The notes beneath the pieces were generated by a model. That model did no database searches, was not told the origin of the DNA, and was given only the letters and a program-made list of their open reading frames with translations. The position numbers were made by a program, and so were the translations under genes. DNA of 64,000 bases from Chryseobacterium paridis (GTDB lineage: Bacteria; Bacteroidota; Bacteroidia; Flavobacteriales; Weeksellaceae), in the NCBI RefSeq assembly GCF_016595215.1, contig NZ_JAENHK010000005.1:266100-330099 (forward strand), written 5' to 3'. Below, in pieces: positions 43,134 to 52,798 of this stretch; the stretch's first letter is position 1; each line of letters begins with the position of its first letter.

Positions 43134-44264
43134 ATGTCTACAGTTTCAATTCTAGAAGTAAAAACCCAAAACGATTTAAAGCAGTTTGTGAAATTCCCAA
43201 TGGACTTGTATAAAAACAATCCATATTATGTTCCATCTTTCATTAAGGATGAATTTAAAATCTGGAGTGCTGAAGAGAACCCGGCACTTACCTATTCGGA
43301 ATCAAAACAATATCTTGCTTTTAAAGACCAAAAAGTAGTTGGGCGAATTGCGGTAATTATTAATCATAAAGAAGAAAAAGAACTAGGCATAAAGAAAGTA
43401 CGATTTGGCTGGATAGACTTCATTGATGATAAAGAAGTATCTAAGGCACTTATTCAAAAAGCTATCGATTATGCTAAAGAACATACTATTGACATGATTG
43501 AAGGCCCGATGGGTTTTACGAATCTTGACAAAGCAGGAATGTTGACCATGGGGTTTGACAAATTGGCCACAATGATTGGGATTTACAATCATGAATACTA
43601 CCCCAAACACCTTGAAGCACTTGGAATGATAAAAGAAAAGGAATGGGTGGAATACGAAATGAATTTCCCGAAAGTTTTACCTGAAAAAGTAGAAAAATTC
43701 AGTGGTTTAATTGCCCAGAAATACAAACTTAAGGTTCTTAATTTCAAATCTAAAGAAGAAATTCTTCCTTTTGTAGAACCTATGTTCAAATTACTGGACG
43801 AAACCTACAAACATCTATCCACATACACCCCTATCTCTGATGAGCAAATAAAAACATACAGAGAAAAGTACTTCCCTTTTATAGATAAGAATTATGTGAT
43901 CTGCGTTGTGGATGAAAATAACCAACTGGTCTCTTTTGCGATCACCATGCCTTCCTATTCAAAAGCTCTGCAAAAATCAAAAGGAAAGCTATTCCCTTTT
44001 GGCTGGTGGCACTTTTTACAGGCTGGCAAGAAAAATGACCGTGCTAATTTCTATCTCATTGGAATTCATCCGGAATATCAAAGAAGAGGTGTTACTGCAA
44101 TTATATTCAAGGAGATCTTTGTCCGTTTTACCAGTATGGGAATTGATTTCGCTGAAACCAATCCGGAACTGGAAGAAAACAAGAGTGTACAGCTTCTTTG
44201 GCAGGATTACAACCCTGTAAACCATAAGAGGAGAAGAACGTATTCATTGAGGATAAATGATTAA
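43134..44264 (+). CDS. GNAT-fold N-acetyltransferase-like protein
   Basis: A 376-aa protein. The N-terminal ~190 residues are one unit (FVKFPMDLYKNNPYYVPSF; MIEGPMGFTNLDKAGMLTMG). The C-terminal part is a GNAT fold with the acetyl-CoA loop YLIGIHPEYQRRGVTAIIF and an acidic end (FAETNPELEENKSVQLLW). Widespread in Bacteroidota; substrate unknown. It begins after a clear -7 element. Confidence 0.82.
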   Translation: MSTVSILEVKTQNDLKQFVKFPMDLYKNNPYYVPSFIKDEFKIWSAEENPALTYSESKQYLAFKDQKVVGRIAVIINHKEEKELGIKKVRFGWIDFIDDKEVSKALIQKAIDYAKEHTIDMIEGPMGFTNLDKAGMLTMGFDKLATMIGIYNHEYYPKHLEALGMIKEKEWVEYEMNFPKVLPEKVEKFSGLIAQKYKLKVLNFKSKEEILPFVEPMFKLLDETYKHLSTYTPISDEQIKTYREKYFPFIDKNYVICVVDENNQLVSFAITMPSYSKALQKSKGKLFPFGWWHFLQAGKKNDRANFYLIGIHPEYQRRGVTAIIFKEIFVRFTSMGIDFAETNPELEENKSVQLLWQDYNPVNHKRRRTYSLRIND

Positions 44265-44478
44265 TTGGGTTTGAGGTTTAAGATTCGAGGTCCGCGTTCC
44301 GGGATTCGGGATTCGAAGTATAAAACATAAACTAAATTATTTTTGTAAAACTCAATTTAATATTTTAGACTTTATTATTTTCAACCTGAACCCCGAAACT
44401 CGTACCTCGTATCTCGAAACAAATACCGCGCAACTCGCATCTCGAAACTAAATATCTAAAACTTACAACTCCTCTCCT
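44265..44478. repeat. degenerate CTCGNATCTCGAAAC-type repeats
   Basis: The right half contains ACTCGTACCTCGTATCTCG and ACTCGCATCTCGAAAC, the left half GGTCCGCGTTCCGGGATTCG, an inverted theme. Together they make a loose imperfect palindrome of a kind common in these genomes' spacers. No gene is seen. Confidence 0.45.
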
Positions 44479-44655
44479 ATGAAACCACATCTTATCGTTT
44501 TCGCCATTCTTATCGCCGGGTTTATCATTTACAATTTCTTTTTTCAAAATGGAGATGACAAAACAAATACCGTAATCAATATTGCTTATTCCAGTATTCT
44601 TTTCGGATATATTTCATTTATGGCTTATTCTCTTCTCAAAAAAATGAAGAAATAA
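44479..44655 (+). CDS. 58-aa small membrane protein
   Basis: MKPHLIVFAILIAGFIIYNF starts a 58-codon frame with two hydrophobic helices (LIVFAILIAGFIIYNFFF; ILFGYISFMAYSLL) and a basic end KKMKK. It lies between repeats and a T9SS gene. Function unknown. Confidence 0.55.
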   Translation: MKPHLIVFAILIAGFIIYNFFFQNGDDKTNTVINIAYSSILFGYISFMAYSLLKKMKK

Positions 44656-44731
44656 ATACCTCTTTACAGACTATTTTTCGTTTTGTTAAAAATATTTTTT
44701 ATTTTTACAACACACTAATATCCTGTATACC

Positions 44732-45775
44732 ATGAACTTAATATTAAAAACCCTCTTTTTAGGAGCTTTTTTTATCTTAATAAAAATAGATTCTCAGGAG
44801 TTCTATGTAGACACTACTTTAAACTTCACCAGCAACGTAAATAAGGTGTACAAACTTAATGTTTCAAACACCAGTCAAGTAGAAGAAACTTTCTGTGCAC
44901 CTACAAACCCAGCAAACGAAGTTTATACAGATATTGCTATAGACGTTTCCAATAATCTGTATTACGTAACTACTTCAGGATCATTATACAGGAAAAACAG
45001 TTCTAATGCCACTTGTGAATTTCTTGGAGATTTCACGAATCCATATGGTTCAATTAAAGCGCTGGTCTCTGATTCCGGGCCTTATTTATATGCTGTTGGA
45101 TCTCCAACCAAACTTTATAAATATGAAATCAGCACCGGTACATTTTCGTATATGGGCGACCTACCCGCAGGACAATATATAGCGGGAGATCTCTTTTTTT
45201 ACAACAGAAGGCTTTTCGCAACTACTTTAACAGGCATACTTGAAATCAATATGAATACCCCGTCTGCAAGCTGCCCATTTATCAATTTTGGAGTATTGTC
45301 AAACTTATTCTCAGCCTTTTCAATACATTATGGAAGCTACTCCAAGGTCTATGTTATAGGTTCTTCAGCCTCAGGCTCTACACTATATGAGCTTGATATG
45401 ATTAATAAAGTACTTGGACCACCCATCAGAACATATAATTATCAGATTAACGGTGCGGCAGCATACTATGATTTAACCGGAATAGAGTCCACATGCATCC
45501 CAACTTTAGGAGTTAACGAGACCAATACTACGGGTATCTATTTCAATGTGATTAATCCAACTAAAAATAACATTATCTGCAAAACAAATATTGAACGCGA
45601 TCAAATTACATCTATACAACTCTTTGATAATTCGGGAAGGCTTATTAAAGATTTTTCAAGTCAAAACAGTATTGAAAAATTGGATATCTCTGATCTTAGT
45701 CATGGACAATATCTTTTGATCGTGACTACGAAAAATGGTGAGAAATACACCAAAAAGATAATAACCAGTCTCTAA
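44732..45775 (+). CDS. secreted protein with T9SS sorting domain
   Basis: A 347-aa protein. Signal peptide LILKTLFLGAFFILIKIDSQ. The body (~20-260) shows repeated strands with Tyr/Asn (YKLNVSN; LYYVTTSGSLYRKN; YLYAVGSPTKLYKYEI; LFATTLTGILEINM; KVYVIGSSASGSTLYELDM), which suggests a beta-propeller. The C-terminal ~75 residues are a T9SS type-A sorting module (YFNVINPTKNNIICK; IQLFDNSGRLIKDF; LDISDLSHGQYLLIV). Function unknown. Confidence 0.82.
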   Translation: MNLILKTLFLGAFFILIKIDSQEFYVDTTLNFTSNVNKVYKLNVSNTSQVEETFCAPTNPANEVYTDIAIDVSNNLYYVTTSGSLYRKNSSNATCEFLGDFTNPYGSIKALVSDSGPYLYAVGSPTKLYKYEISTGTFSYMGDLPAGQYIAGDLFFYNRRLFATTLTGILEINMNTPSASCPFINFGVLSNLFSAFSIHYGSYSKVYVIGSSASGSTLYELDMINKVLGPPIRTYNYQINGAAAYYDLTGIESTCIPTLGVNETNTTGIYFNVINPTKNNIICKTNIERDQITSIQLFDNSGRLIKDFSSQNSIEKLDISDLSHGQYLLIVTTKNGEKYTKKIITSL

Positions 45776-45859
45776 TTTTTATTCATTCTAAATTACCACT
45801 TTTCCTTATTTTAACTCCACATTTAAGGTTATTAATTTCATGCTTTCTTGTTTATTCGC

Positions 45860-45867
45860 TAAATTTG
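45860..45867 (+). promoter_or_regulatory. -7 element of the nuo operon
   Basis: TAAATTTG, exact TAnnTTTG, 23 nt before the nuoA ATG. Confidence 0.6.
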
Positions 45868-45890
45868 CAAATTGAGATAATAATGCAAAA

Positions 45891-46262
45891 ATGAATTTAC
45901 CTGAAAGTTATATTCCGATACTTATTCAAGCCGGTGTTGCAATTGGTTTTGTAGCTGTTTCGTTGCTTGGAGCGCATTTCTTAGGACCCCGTCAAAAGAA
46001 AGGAAATTCTGTGAAGAACCAAAGTTGGGAATGTGGTGTTCCAGTAGAAGGAAATGCCAGAACTCCTTTTTCCATCAAGTATTTCCTTACTGCGGTATTG
46101 TTCGTCCTATTCGATATCGAAATCGTATTTTTTTATCCATATGCTGTTAACTTCAGAGAATTCGGATTTGAAGGATTCCTTGCGGTACTTACCTTCGTTG
46201 CTATTTTCTTCGTAGGGTTTATCTATGTATGGAAACGTGGCGCATTAGATTGGGATAAATAA
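45891..46262 (+). CDS. nuoA: NADH-quinone oxidoreductase subunit A
   Basis: A 123-aa membrane subunit of respiratory complex I with three helices. Signature: SWECGVPVEGNARTPFSIKY, then FLTAVLFVLFDIEIVFFYPY. It is the first gene of the 14.5-kb complex I operon, with a -7 element at 45860. Confidence 0.94.
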   Translation: MNLPESYIPILIQAGVAIGFVAVSLLGAHFLGPRQKKGNSVKNQSWECGVPVEGNARTPFSIKYFLTAVLFVLFDIEIVFFYPYAVNFREFGFEGFLAVLTFVAIFFVGFIYVWKRGALDWDK

Positions 46263-46327
46263 AGTAAAATTATGAATGATGAATTTTAAATCCAGAATTT
46301 AAAATTCAAAATCTAAAATCAAATACA

Positions 46328-46888
46328 ATGTCAGATCAAAAACCAATAATAAGAACAGATGCACCTGCTCCCGATGGATTTGAAGGAGAAGGATTTTTCG
46401 CAACGAAACTGAGCAGTGTAATCGGAATGGCAAGAAAGTTTTCTCTTTGGCCATTACCATTTGCAACCTCTTGTTGTGGTATCGAGTTTATGGCTACCCT
46501 GAATCCAACGTATGATGCTTCAAGATTTGGAATGGAAAGAAACTCTTTCTCTCCAAGACAGGCAGATATGCTGATGGTTTGTGGAACTATATCTAAGAAA
46601 TTAGGACCCGTCCTAAAAGAAGTGTACACTCAGATGGCTGAGCCAAAATGGGTGGTTGCTGTAGGAGCATGCGCTTCCAGCGGTGGTATTTTTGACACAT
46701 ACTCTGTTTTACAGGGAATTGATAAAATTATTCCGGTAGATGTTTATGTTCCGGGATGCCCGCCAAGACCAGAACAGATTATTGAAGGAGTAATGCAGGT
46801 TCAGGCTCTTGCAGAAAGCGAAAGCATCAGAAGAAGAGACATGCCTGAATATCAGAATTTATTAGATTCTTACAATATAAGTAACTAA
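46328..46888 (+). CDS. nuoB: NADH-quinone oxidoreductase subunit B
   Basis: A 186-aa peripheral-arm subunit that carries the terminal N2 Fe-S cluster. The two adjacent Cys are in ATSCCGIEFM, and the other ligands in VGACASSGG and VPGCPPRPE. The quinone site lies between NuoB and NuoD. Confidence 0.95.
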   Translation: MSDQKPIIRTDAPAPDGFEGEGFFATKLSSVIGMARKFSLWPLPFATSCCGIEFMATLNPTYDASRFGMERNSFSPRQADMLMVCGTISKKLGPVLKEVYTQMAEPKWVVAVGACASSGGIFDTYSVLQGIDKIIPVDVYVPGCPPRPEQIIEGVMQVQALAESESIRRRDMPEYQNLLDSYNISN

Positions 46889-46894
46889 ACGGAA

Positions 46895-47389
46895 ATGACG
46901 AACGAATTTGTATTAGAAGCAATTACAAGAGAATTTCCTGAAACTGTAATTTCCAGTTCAGAACCTTATGGAATGCTGACCGTTGAAGTGAAAAAAGATG
47001 ACATCAAAAAAGTGATTCATTACCTTAAGGATTCGTCTTTAGAAATTAATTTCCTTACAGATATTTGCGGAATTCATTATCCTGAATTTCCTGAAAAAGA
47101 AATAGGAGTGGTTTATCATTTACACAATATGATGACCAATTTCAGAATCCGTCTTAAAGTATTTATGTCCAGAGAAAATATTGAAGTAGATTCTCTTACG
47201 GAACTATATGCCGGAGCTAACTGGATGGAAAGAGAAACCTATGATTTCTTTGGGATCAAGTTTAAGGGACATCCTGATCTTCGACCTATTTTGAATATGG
47301 AAGATCTGGGTTACCACCCAATGTTGAAAGAATATCGTCTTGAGGATGGCACAAGAACTGACAAGAACGATAGCATGTTCGGAAGATAA
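46895..47389 (+). CDS. nuoC: NADH-quinone oxidoreductase subunit C
   Basis: A 164-aa peripheral-arm subunit, separate from NuoD (they are fused in E. coli). It contains FLTDICGIHYPE, a short ANWMERETYDFFGIKFKGHP, the hallmark of NuoC, and PMLKEYRLEDG. Starts 6 nt after nuoB. Confidence 0.94.
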   Translation: MTNEFVLEAITREFPETVISSSEPYGMLTVEVKKDDIKKVIHYLKDSSLEINFLTDICGIHYPEFPEKEIGVVYHLHNMMTNFRIRLKVFMSRENIEVDSLTELYAGANWMERETYDFFGIKFKGHPDLRPILNMEDLGYHPMLKEYRLEDGTRTDKNDSMFGR

Positions 47390-47450
47390 AAAGCCAATGG
47401 TCAATGGCAGCTAGCCAATAGCCTGAAGCAAACAGCTAAAAGCAATCATT

Positions 47451-48674
47451 ATGAAAGATAACTCATTATCTAATATACTTAACCAATACGAAAGTAAGGA
47501 ACAGATTGACGGTCAGTTATACACCCTCAATTTAGGTCCTACCCACCCTGCAACTCACGGTATTTTTCAGAATGTCTTAACGATGGATGGAGAAAGAATT
47601 CTTCATGCTGAGCAAACGGTAGGATACATCCACAGAGCATTTGAGAAAATTTCTGAAAGAAGAAATTATACTCAGATCACTACCCTTACTGATCGTATGA
47701 ACTACTGTTCTGCTCCTATTAACAATCTGGGATGGCATATGACTGTAGAAAAGCTGATTGGAATTGAAGTTCCTAAGCGTGTAGATTACATCCGTGTTAT
47801 TCTTATGGAATTGGCAAGGATCGGAGATCACCTGATCTGTAATGGAGTAACAGGTATGGACTCTGGAGCAATTACTGGTCTTACGTATATGTTCATCGAA
47901 AGAGAGCGTATTTATGATATCTATGAGCAGATCTGTGGAGCTAGGATGACTACCAATATGGGAAGAATCGGAGGCTTTGAAAGAGATCTAACACCTAAGT
48001 GCCATGAATTAATCAAAGATTTCTTAAAAACTTTCCCTAAAAAGTTTGCTGAATTTGGTCAGCTTTTAGAAAGAAACAGAATCTTTATGGACAGAACCAT
48101 CGGTGCTGGAGCGATTTCTGCTGAAAGAGCATTAAGCTATGGTTTTACAGGTCCTAACTTACGTGCGGCAGGTGTAGATTATGATGTGAGAGTTGCACAA
48201 CCTTATTCTTCTTATCAGGATTTCGACTTCATTATTCCGGTAGGAACAGCGGGTGATACCTATGACCGTTTCATGGTTCGCCAACAAGAAATCTGGGAAT
48301 CCATTAAAATTATTGAACAAGCATATAATAATCTTCCTGAAGGAGATTTCCATGCGGATGTTCCTGATTTTTATCTTCCTGAGAAAGCAGATGTTTATAA
48401 CAAAATGGAAGCACTAATCTACCACTTCAAAATTGTAATGGGAGAAACTGAAATTCCAAAAGGAGAAGTATATCATGCAGTAGAAGGAGGAAATGGAGAA
48501 TTAGGATTCTATTTAGTGAGTGATGGAGGAAGAAGTCCTTACAGGTTACACTTCAGAAGACCATGTTTTATCTACTACCAGGCATATCCGGAAATGATTA
48601 CAGGTTCTGTAATCTCTGATGCGATTGTGACTATGTGTAGTATGAATATCATTGCGGGAGAATTAGACGCATAA
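47451..48674 (+). CDS. nuoD: NADH-quinone oxidoreductase subunit D
   Basis: A 407-aa peripheral-arm subunit that lines the quinone site. Typical blocks: LGPTHPATHG near the N-terminus, TVGYIHRAFEKI, PINNLGWHMTVEKLIGIEVP, GRIGGFERDLTP, and FRRPCFIYYQAYPEMITG near the end. A ~60-bp spacer separates it from nuoC. Confidence 0.95.
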   Translation: MKDNSLSNILNQYESKEQIDGQLYTLNLGPTHPATHGIFQNVLTMDGERILHAEQTVGYIHRAFEKISERRNYTQITTLTDRMNYCSAPINNLGWHMTVEKLIGIEVPKRVDYIRVILMELARIGDHLICNGVTGMDSGAITGLTYMFIERERIYDIYEQICGARMTTNMGRIGGFERDLTPKCHELIKDFLKTFPKKFAEFGQLLERNRIFMDRTIGAGAISAERALSYGFTGPNLRAAGVDYDVRVAQPYSSYQDFDFIIPVGTAGDTYDRFMVRQQEIWESIKIIEQAYNNLPEGDFHADVPDFYLPEKADVYNKMEALIYHFKIVMGETEIPKGEVYHAVEGGNGELGFYLVSDGGRSPYRLHFRRPCFIYYQAYPEMITGSVISDAIVTMCSMNIIAGELDA

Positions 48675-48779
48675 AATGTAAAAAGTATCATTGTAAAATG
48701 TATTCATGACTTTTTACAATGACCAAAATAAATTAAGTCATTAGTACATTGTACATTGTACAATAATACATTAAAGAAA

Positions 48780-49289
48780 ATGAGCGAAACAATAGCTTTT
48801 AAACCGGAAAGTTTAGCACAGGTACATAAAATTATCGCAAGATATCCTGAAGGAAGACAAAAGTCTGCTCTTCTTCCTGTTCTGCATTTAGCACAAAAAG
48901 AATTTGGAGGATGGCTGGATGTTCCGGTAATGGATTATGTTGCAGAATTATTGAGTATTACGCCAATTGAAGTATATGAAGTAGCTACTTTTTATACCAT
49001 GTTCAATATGAAACCGGTTGGTAAATATGTTTTGGAGGTTTGCAGAACGGGACCATGCATGGTTTGCGGAAGTGAAAAGATCCTGAATCATATAAGAACC
49101 AAACTGAACATTAAGGATGGGGAAACTACAGAAGACGGAATGTTCACACTAAAGCCTGCTGAATGTCTTGGCGCTTGTGGATATGCACCGATGATGCAGT
49201 TAGGAAAATTCTTTCATGAAAATTTAACGATAGAAAAAGTAGACGAAATCCTTGATCTTTGTAGAGAAGGACAAGTTGCTTTAGATTAA
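48780..49289 (+). CDS. nuoE: NADH-quinone oxidoreductase subunit E
   Basis: About 169 aa; I take the ATG at 48780 (MSETIAFKPESL) rather than an earlier one at 48756. Thioredoxin-like 2Fe-2S subunit with ligands in CRTGPCMVCG and CLGACGYAPM. Part of the NADH dehydrogenase module with NuoF. Confidence 0.94.
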   Translation: MSETIAFKPESLAQVHKIIARYPEGRQKSALLPVLHLAQKEFGGWLDVPVMDYVAELLSITPIEVYEVATFYTMFNMKPVGKYVLEVCRTGPCMVCGSEKILNHIRTKLNIKDGETTEDGMFTLKPAECLGACGYAPMMQLGKFFHENLTIEKVDEILDLCREGQVALD

Positions 49290-49391
49290 TAGAAATTTTA
49301 AATTCTAAGTTTTAGATTTTAAATTATTCACTTAACGTTTAATAATAATTAATGCAAGAGGCCAAAAGCCAATTGCAATAAGCAAATAACA

Positions 49392-50750
49392 ATGAGTAAA
49401 AAACTTTTACTTAAAGACGCACATGTAGAAGGCATCCGCTATTTCGAAACTTACCGTAAACAGGGAGGTTACGAAGCAGCAGAAAAAGCCTTGAAGATGA
49501 CACCCGATGATATTTTAGAAGAAGTAAAAACTTCAGGACTTCGTGGTCGTGGTGGTGCAGGGTTTCCTACAGGAATGAAATGGAGCTTTTTGGCAAAACC
49601 GGAAGGCGTTCCAAGACACCTTGTAGTAAATGCGGATGAATCTGAACCAGGAACATTTAAAGACAGATATTTGATGGAATTTATTCCTCATTTATTGATC
49701 GAAGGAATGCTTATCTCTTCTTTCTGTTTAGGTTCAAATGTTTCTTATATCTACATCCGTGGGGAGTATTCATGGATTCCTGATATTTTAGAAGAAGCTA
49801 TTGAAGAGGCTAAAGCAGCTGGATTTTTAGGTAAAAATATTCTCGGAACAGGTTTCGATTGTGAAATCTACGTTCAAAGAGGTGGTGGAGCTTATATCTG
49901 TGGTGAAGAGACTGCGTTGCTTGAATCCCTGGAAGGTAAAAGAGGTAACCCAAGATTAAAACCACCATTCCCTGCTGTAAAAGGACTTTGGGAAAGACCA
50001 ACAGTGGTAAACAATGTTGAGTCTATCGCAGCAGTGGTTCCTATCATAAATATTACCGGAGCTGAATTTGCTAAAATAGGTGTTGGAAGATCTACAGGTA
50101 CTAAATTGATTTCTGCTTGCGGAAATATCAACAAACCTGGAGTGTATGAAATCGATATGACAATTACCGTTGAAGAATTCATTTATTCTGATGAATATTG
50201 TGGTGGTATTCCGAATGGAAAAAAATTAAAAGCCTGTATCCCAGGTGGTAGTTCTGTTCCTATCGTTCCGGCTAACCTATTATTAAGAACTGTAAACGGC
50301 GAACCAAGATATATGAATTATGAATCCTTAGCTGATGGTGGTTTTGCTACCGGAACGATGATGGGTTCAGGAGGTTTTATTGTTTTGGATGAAGACCAGT
50401 GTATTGTAGAACATACCATGACATTGGCAAGATTCTATAATCACGAAAGCTGTGGACAATGTACTCCGTGTCGTGAAGGGACAGGATGGATGTACAAAAT
50501 TTTAAAGAAGATTGAAAACGGACAGGGTAAAATGGAAGACATCGATTTACTTTGGGATATCCAGAGAAAAATTGAAGGAAATACAATTTGTCCTTTAGGA
50601 GATGCGGCAGCTTGGCCTGTTGCAGCGGCTATACGTCATTTCAGAGATGAATTTGAATGGCATATTAAAAATCCTGAGTTATGTTTAACTCAAAATTATG
50701 GATTGGCAAATTATGCAGATCCTATTCCTGTTGTTGAAAATAATGCGTAG
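49392..50750 (+). CDS. nuoF: NADH-quinone oxidoreductase subunit F
   Basis: A 452-aa flavoprotein that binds NADH, FMN and a 4Fe-4S cluster. FMN/NADH site: GLRGRGGAGFPTGMKW, VNADESEPGTFKDR and RGGGAYICGEETALLESL. The cluster is bound by Cys residues in ESCGQCTPCREG and a later Cys in GNTICPLGDAAAWP. Confidence 0.95.
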   Translation: MSKKLLLKDAHVEGIRYFETYRKQGGYEAAEKALKMTPDDILEEVKTSGLRGRGGAGFPTGMKWSFLAKPEGVPRHLVVNADESEPGTFKDRYLMEFIPHLLIEGMLISSFCLGSNVSYIYIRGEYSWIPDILEEAIEEAKAAGFLGKNILGTGFDCEIYVQRGGGAYICGEETALLESLEGKRGNPRLKPPFPAVKGLWERPTVVNNVESIAAVVPIINITGAEFAKIGVGRSTGTKLISACGNINKPGVYEIDMTITVEEFIYSDEYCGGIPNGKKLKACIPGGSSVPIVPANLLLRTVNGEPRYMNYESLADGGFATGTMMGSGGFIVLDEDQCIVEHTMTLARFYNHESCGQCTPCREGTGWMYKILKKIENGQGKMEDIDLLWDIQRKIEGNTICPLGDAAAWPVAAAIRHFRDEFEWHIKNPELCLTQNYGLANYADPIPVVENNA

Positions 50751-50756
50751 TTACAA

Positions 50757-51638
50757 ATGAAAAAGTTATTAGTTGTTAGTTTAGTTATCTCAAATTTTGT
50801 GTTTGCACAAAAAACTAAAAATGACTCTTTGCAATCTGATTTACTAACTGTAACTCCGGCTCCTATTAAAAAGAAAGAAAAACCTATGCCTTTAAGCAAA
50901 AAGGGTCAGATGTTTGTCTTTTTCGGGTGGAACAGAGCTGCTTTCAGTAATTCTGATATCAATTTCTCAGGAAATGGTTATAATTTTCAGTTGAATAATG
51001 TATCAGCACAGGACAGACCTACAAAATTTGGTATTGTTTACGTGAATCCAGGTTGGTTTACCGTAGTACAATACAACTTTAGAGCAGGTTATTTTATTAA
51101 AGATAATTTGGCGCTTGTTCTGGGTATTGATCATATGAAATATGTGATGGATCAGAATCAGACTGTTGGCTTTAAAGGACATATTTCGGATCCTGAATAT
51201 GCGGCAATGGTACAAAACGGACAGGTAAATTTAGCAGATGAAAAATTTCTTACTTTCGAACATACAGATGGTCTTAATTATGAAAATTTAGGTCTTGAAA
51301 AATACCAAAACCTTATTCACAAGAAAAATATTGATTTGGTATGGTCTTATGGAGCGGGACTTGGTGTAATGTTTCCAAAAAGTAATGTAAGACTTTTCGG
51401 TAATGAAAGAAGTGACCGTTTTCATGTGGCTGGTATGGGAACTGATATAAGATCCAGTCTTAACCTGGTTTTCTGGAAAAACTGGATGATCAGATTAGAA
51501 GGTAAAGCAGGATATATTAATATGTGGGACATTAAAACCACATTAAATAATAAACCAGATAAAGCCAGACAGGATTTTGTTTTCGGACAGGTTCTTGCCG
51601 GAGTTGGGTATACATTTAACACGAAGAAGTATAATTAA
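50757..51638 (+). CDS. outer-membrane beta-barrel-like protein inside the nuo operon
   Basis: A 293-aa protein with a signal peptide (MKKLLVVSLVISNFVFA) and alternating strands (MFVFFGWNRAAF; FGIVYVNPGWFTVVQYNFRA; LVLGIDHMKY; LVWSYGAGLGVMF; LNLVFWKNWMIRLEGKAGYI; VFGQVLAGVGYTFN), ending in an aromatic residue context like outer-membrane barrels. It is 6 nt after nuoF and 43 nt before nuoG, so it is in the complex I transcript. It is not a known complex I subunit and cannot reach the inner-membrane complex directly. The reason for the placement is unknown. Confidence 0.72.
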   Translation: MKKLLVVSLVISNFVFAQKTKNDSLQSDLLTVTPAPIKKKEKPMPLSKKGQMFVFFGWNRAAFSNSDINFSGNGYNFQLNNVSAQDRPTKFGIVYVNPGWFTVVQYNFRAGYFIKDNLALVLGIDHMKYVMDQNQTVGFKGHISDPEYAAMVQNGQVNLADEKFLTFEHTDGLNYENLGLEKYQNLIHKKNIDLVWSYGAGLGVMFPKSNVRLFGNERSDRFHVAGMGTDIRSSLNLVFWKNWMIRLEGKAGYINMWDIKTTLNNKPDKARQDFVFGQVLAGVGYTFNTKKYN

Positions 51639-51681
51639 AATATAGCTTAACGCCTTACAAGCATAAGCGAAAGCATAAAAT

Positions 51682-52680
51682 ATGAGCGAAGAGGTTAAAA
51701 AATTCAAAATAACTATAGACGGACAAACTACTGAAGTTTTGCCTGGAACTTCTATTTTGGAAGCTGCCAGACAAATCGGTGGAAAATCTGTACCTCCTGC
51801 AATGTGCTACTACAGCAAGCTGGAAACCAGTGGAGGAAGATGCAGAACTTGTTTAGTGGAAGTTTCTAAGGGATCTGAAGCAGATCCTCGTCCTATGCCA
51901 AAATTAGTAGCAAGTTGCAGAACGAATGTGATGGATGGGATGGAAGTAAAAAATCTTACTTCAGATAAAGCTCAGGAAGGTAGAAAGGCGGTTACTGAAT
52001 TTTTATTGGTAAACCACCCATTAGATTGCCCGATTTGTGATCAGGCTGGAGAATGTCATCTTCAGGACTTAGGTTATGAACATGGTGTAGAAAATACCAG
52101 AACTGAATTTGAAAGAAATACTTACGAAGCAGATGATCTTGGGCCAAACATCAAGCTGAATATGAACCGTTGTATTCTTTGTGCAAGATGTGTACTTACT
52201 GCTAATCAGCTTACCAATACAAGAGAACATGGTATCCTTTTCAGAGGAGATCATGCAGAGATCTCTACGTATTTAAATAAAGCATTGGATAATGATTTCA
52301 TTGGAAATGTTATTGATGTTTGTCCAGTGGGAGCTTTAACAGATAGAACAGCACGTTTTGCAAGCAGAGTTTGGTTTACCAACCCAATGAACGCTTCATG
52401 TAAATGTGATAAATGTTCAGGAAAAGCTGTCGTTTGGATGAAAGGTGATGAAGTGGTAAGAGTTACTGCAAGAAAAGACCAGTGGGGAGAGGTTGAAGAA
52501 TTCATCTGTGATACGTGTCGTTTCGAAAGAAAAAAATTAAAGGATTGGAATATTGAAGGTCCTAGACATATCGACAGACATTCTGTGATTTCACTTAACC
52601 ATTATGAGAAGCCTAAGGATGAACTAAGAGTTTTAGACAATCCTATGGCAAAGGAAATCAGCGAAAAAGACGAAAAATAA
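51682..52680 (+). CDS. nuoG: NADH-quinone oxidoreductase subunit G, short form
   Basis: A 332-aa protein, less than half of E. coli NuoG. It has the N-terminal 2Fe-2S domain (SKLETSGGRCRTCLVEV; ASCRTN), the His-ligated 4Fe-4S site (HPLDCPICDQAGECHLQDL), a second 4Fe-4S site (RCILCARCV; DVCPVGAL), and ends with a CKCDKCSG...CDTC cluster region. The large molybdopterin-fold domain is absent, as in related Flavobacteria. Confidence 0.92.
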   Translation: MSEEVKKFKITIDGQTTEVLPGTSILEAARQIGGKSVPPAMCYYSKLETSGGRCRTCLVEVSKGSEADPRPMPKLVASCRTNVMDGMEVKNLTSDKAQEGRKAVTEFLLVNHPLDCPICDQAGECHLQDLGYEHGVENTRTEFERNTYEADDLGPNIKLNMNRCILCARCVLTANQLTNTREHGILFRGDHAEISTYLNKALDNDFIGNVIDVCPVGALTDRTARFASRVWFTNPMNASCKCDKCSGKAVVWMKGDEVVRVTARKDQWGEVEEFICDTCRFERKKLKDWNIEGPRHIDRHSVISLNHYEKPKDELRVLDNPMAKEISEKDEK

Positions 52681-52798
52681 AATTTGAAAATTTGATAATG
52701 AGTTAATTTGAAAATGAGAAATTTGGTCATGCGGTTTCTATAAGTTCCGTCTTCCTACTTCCATCTTCTTATCTCTCTAATATCTAAATACATAAAAA

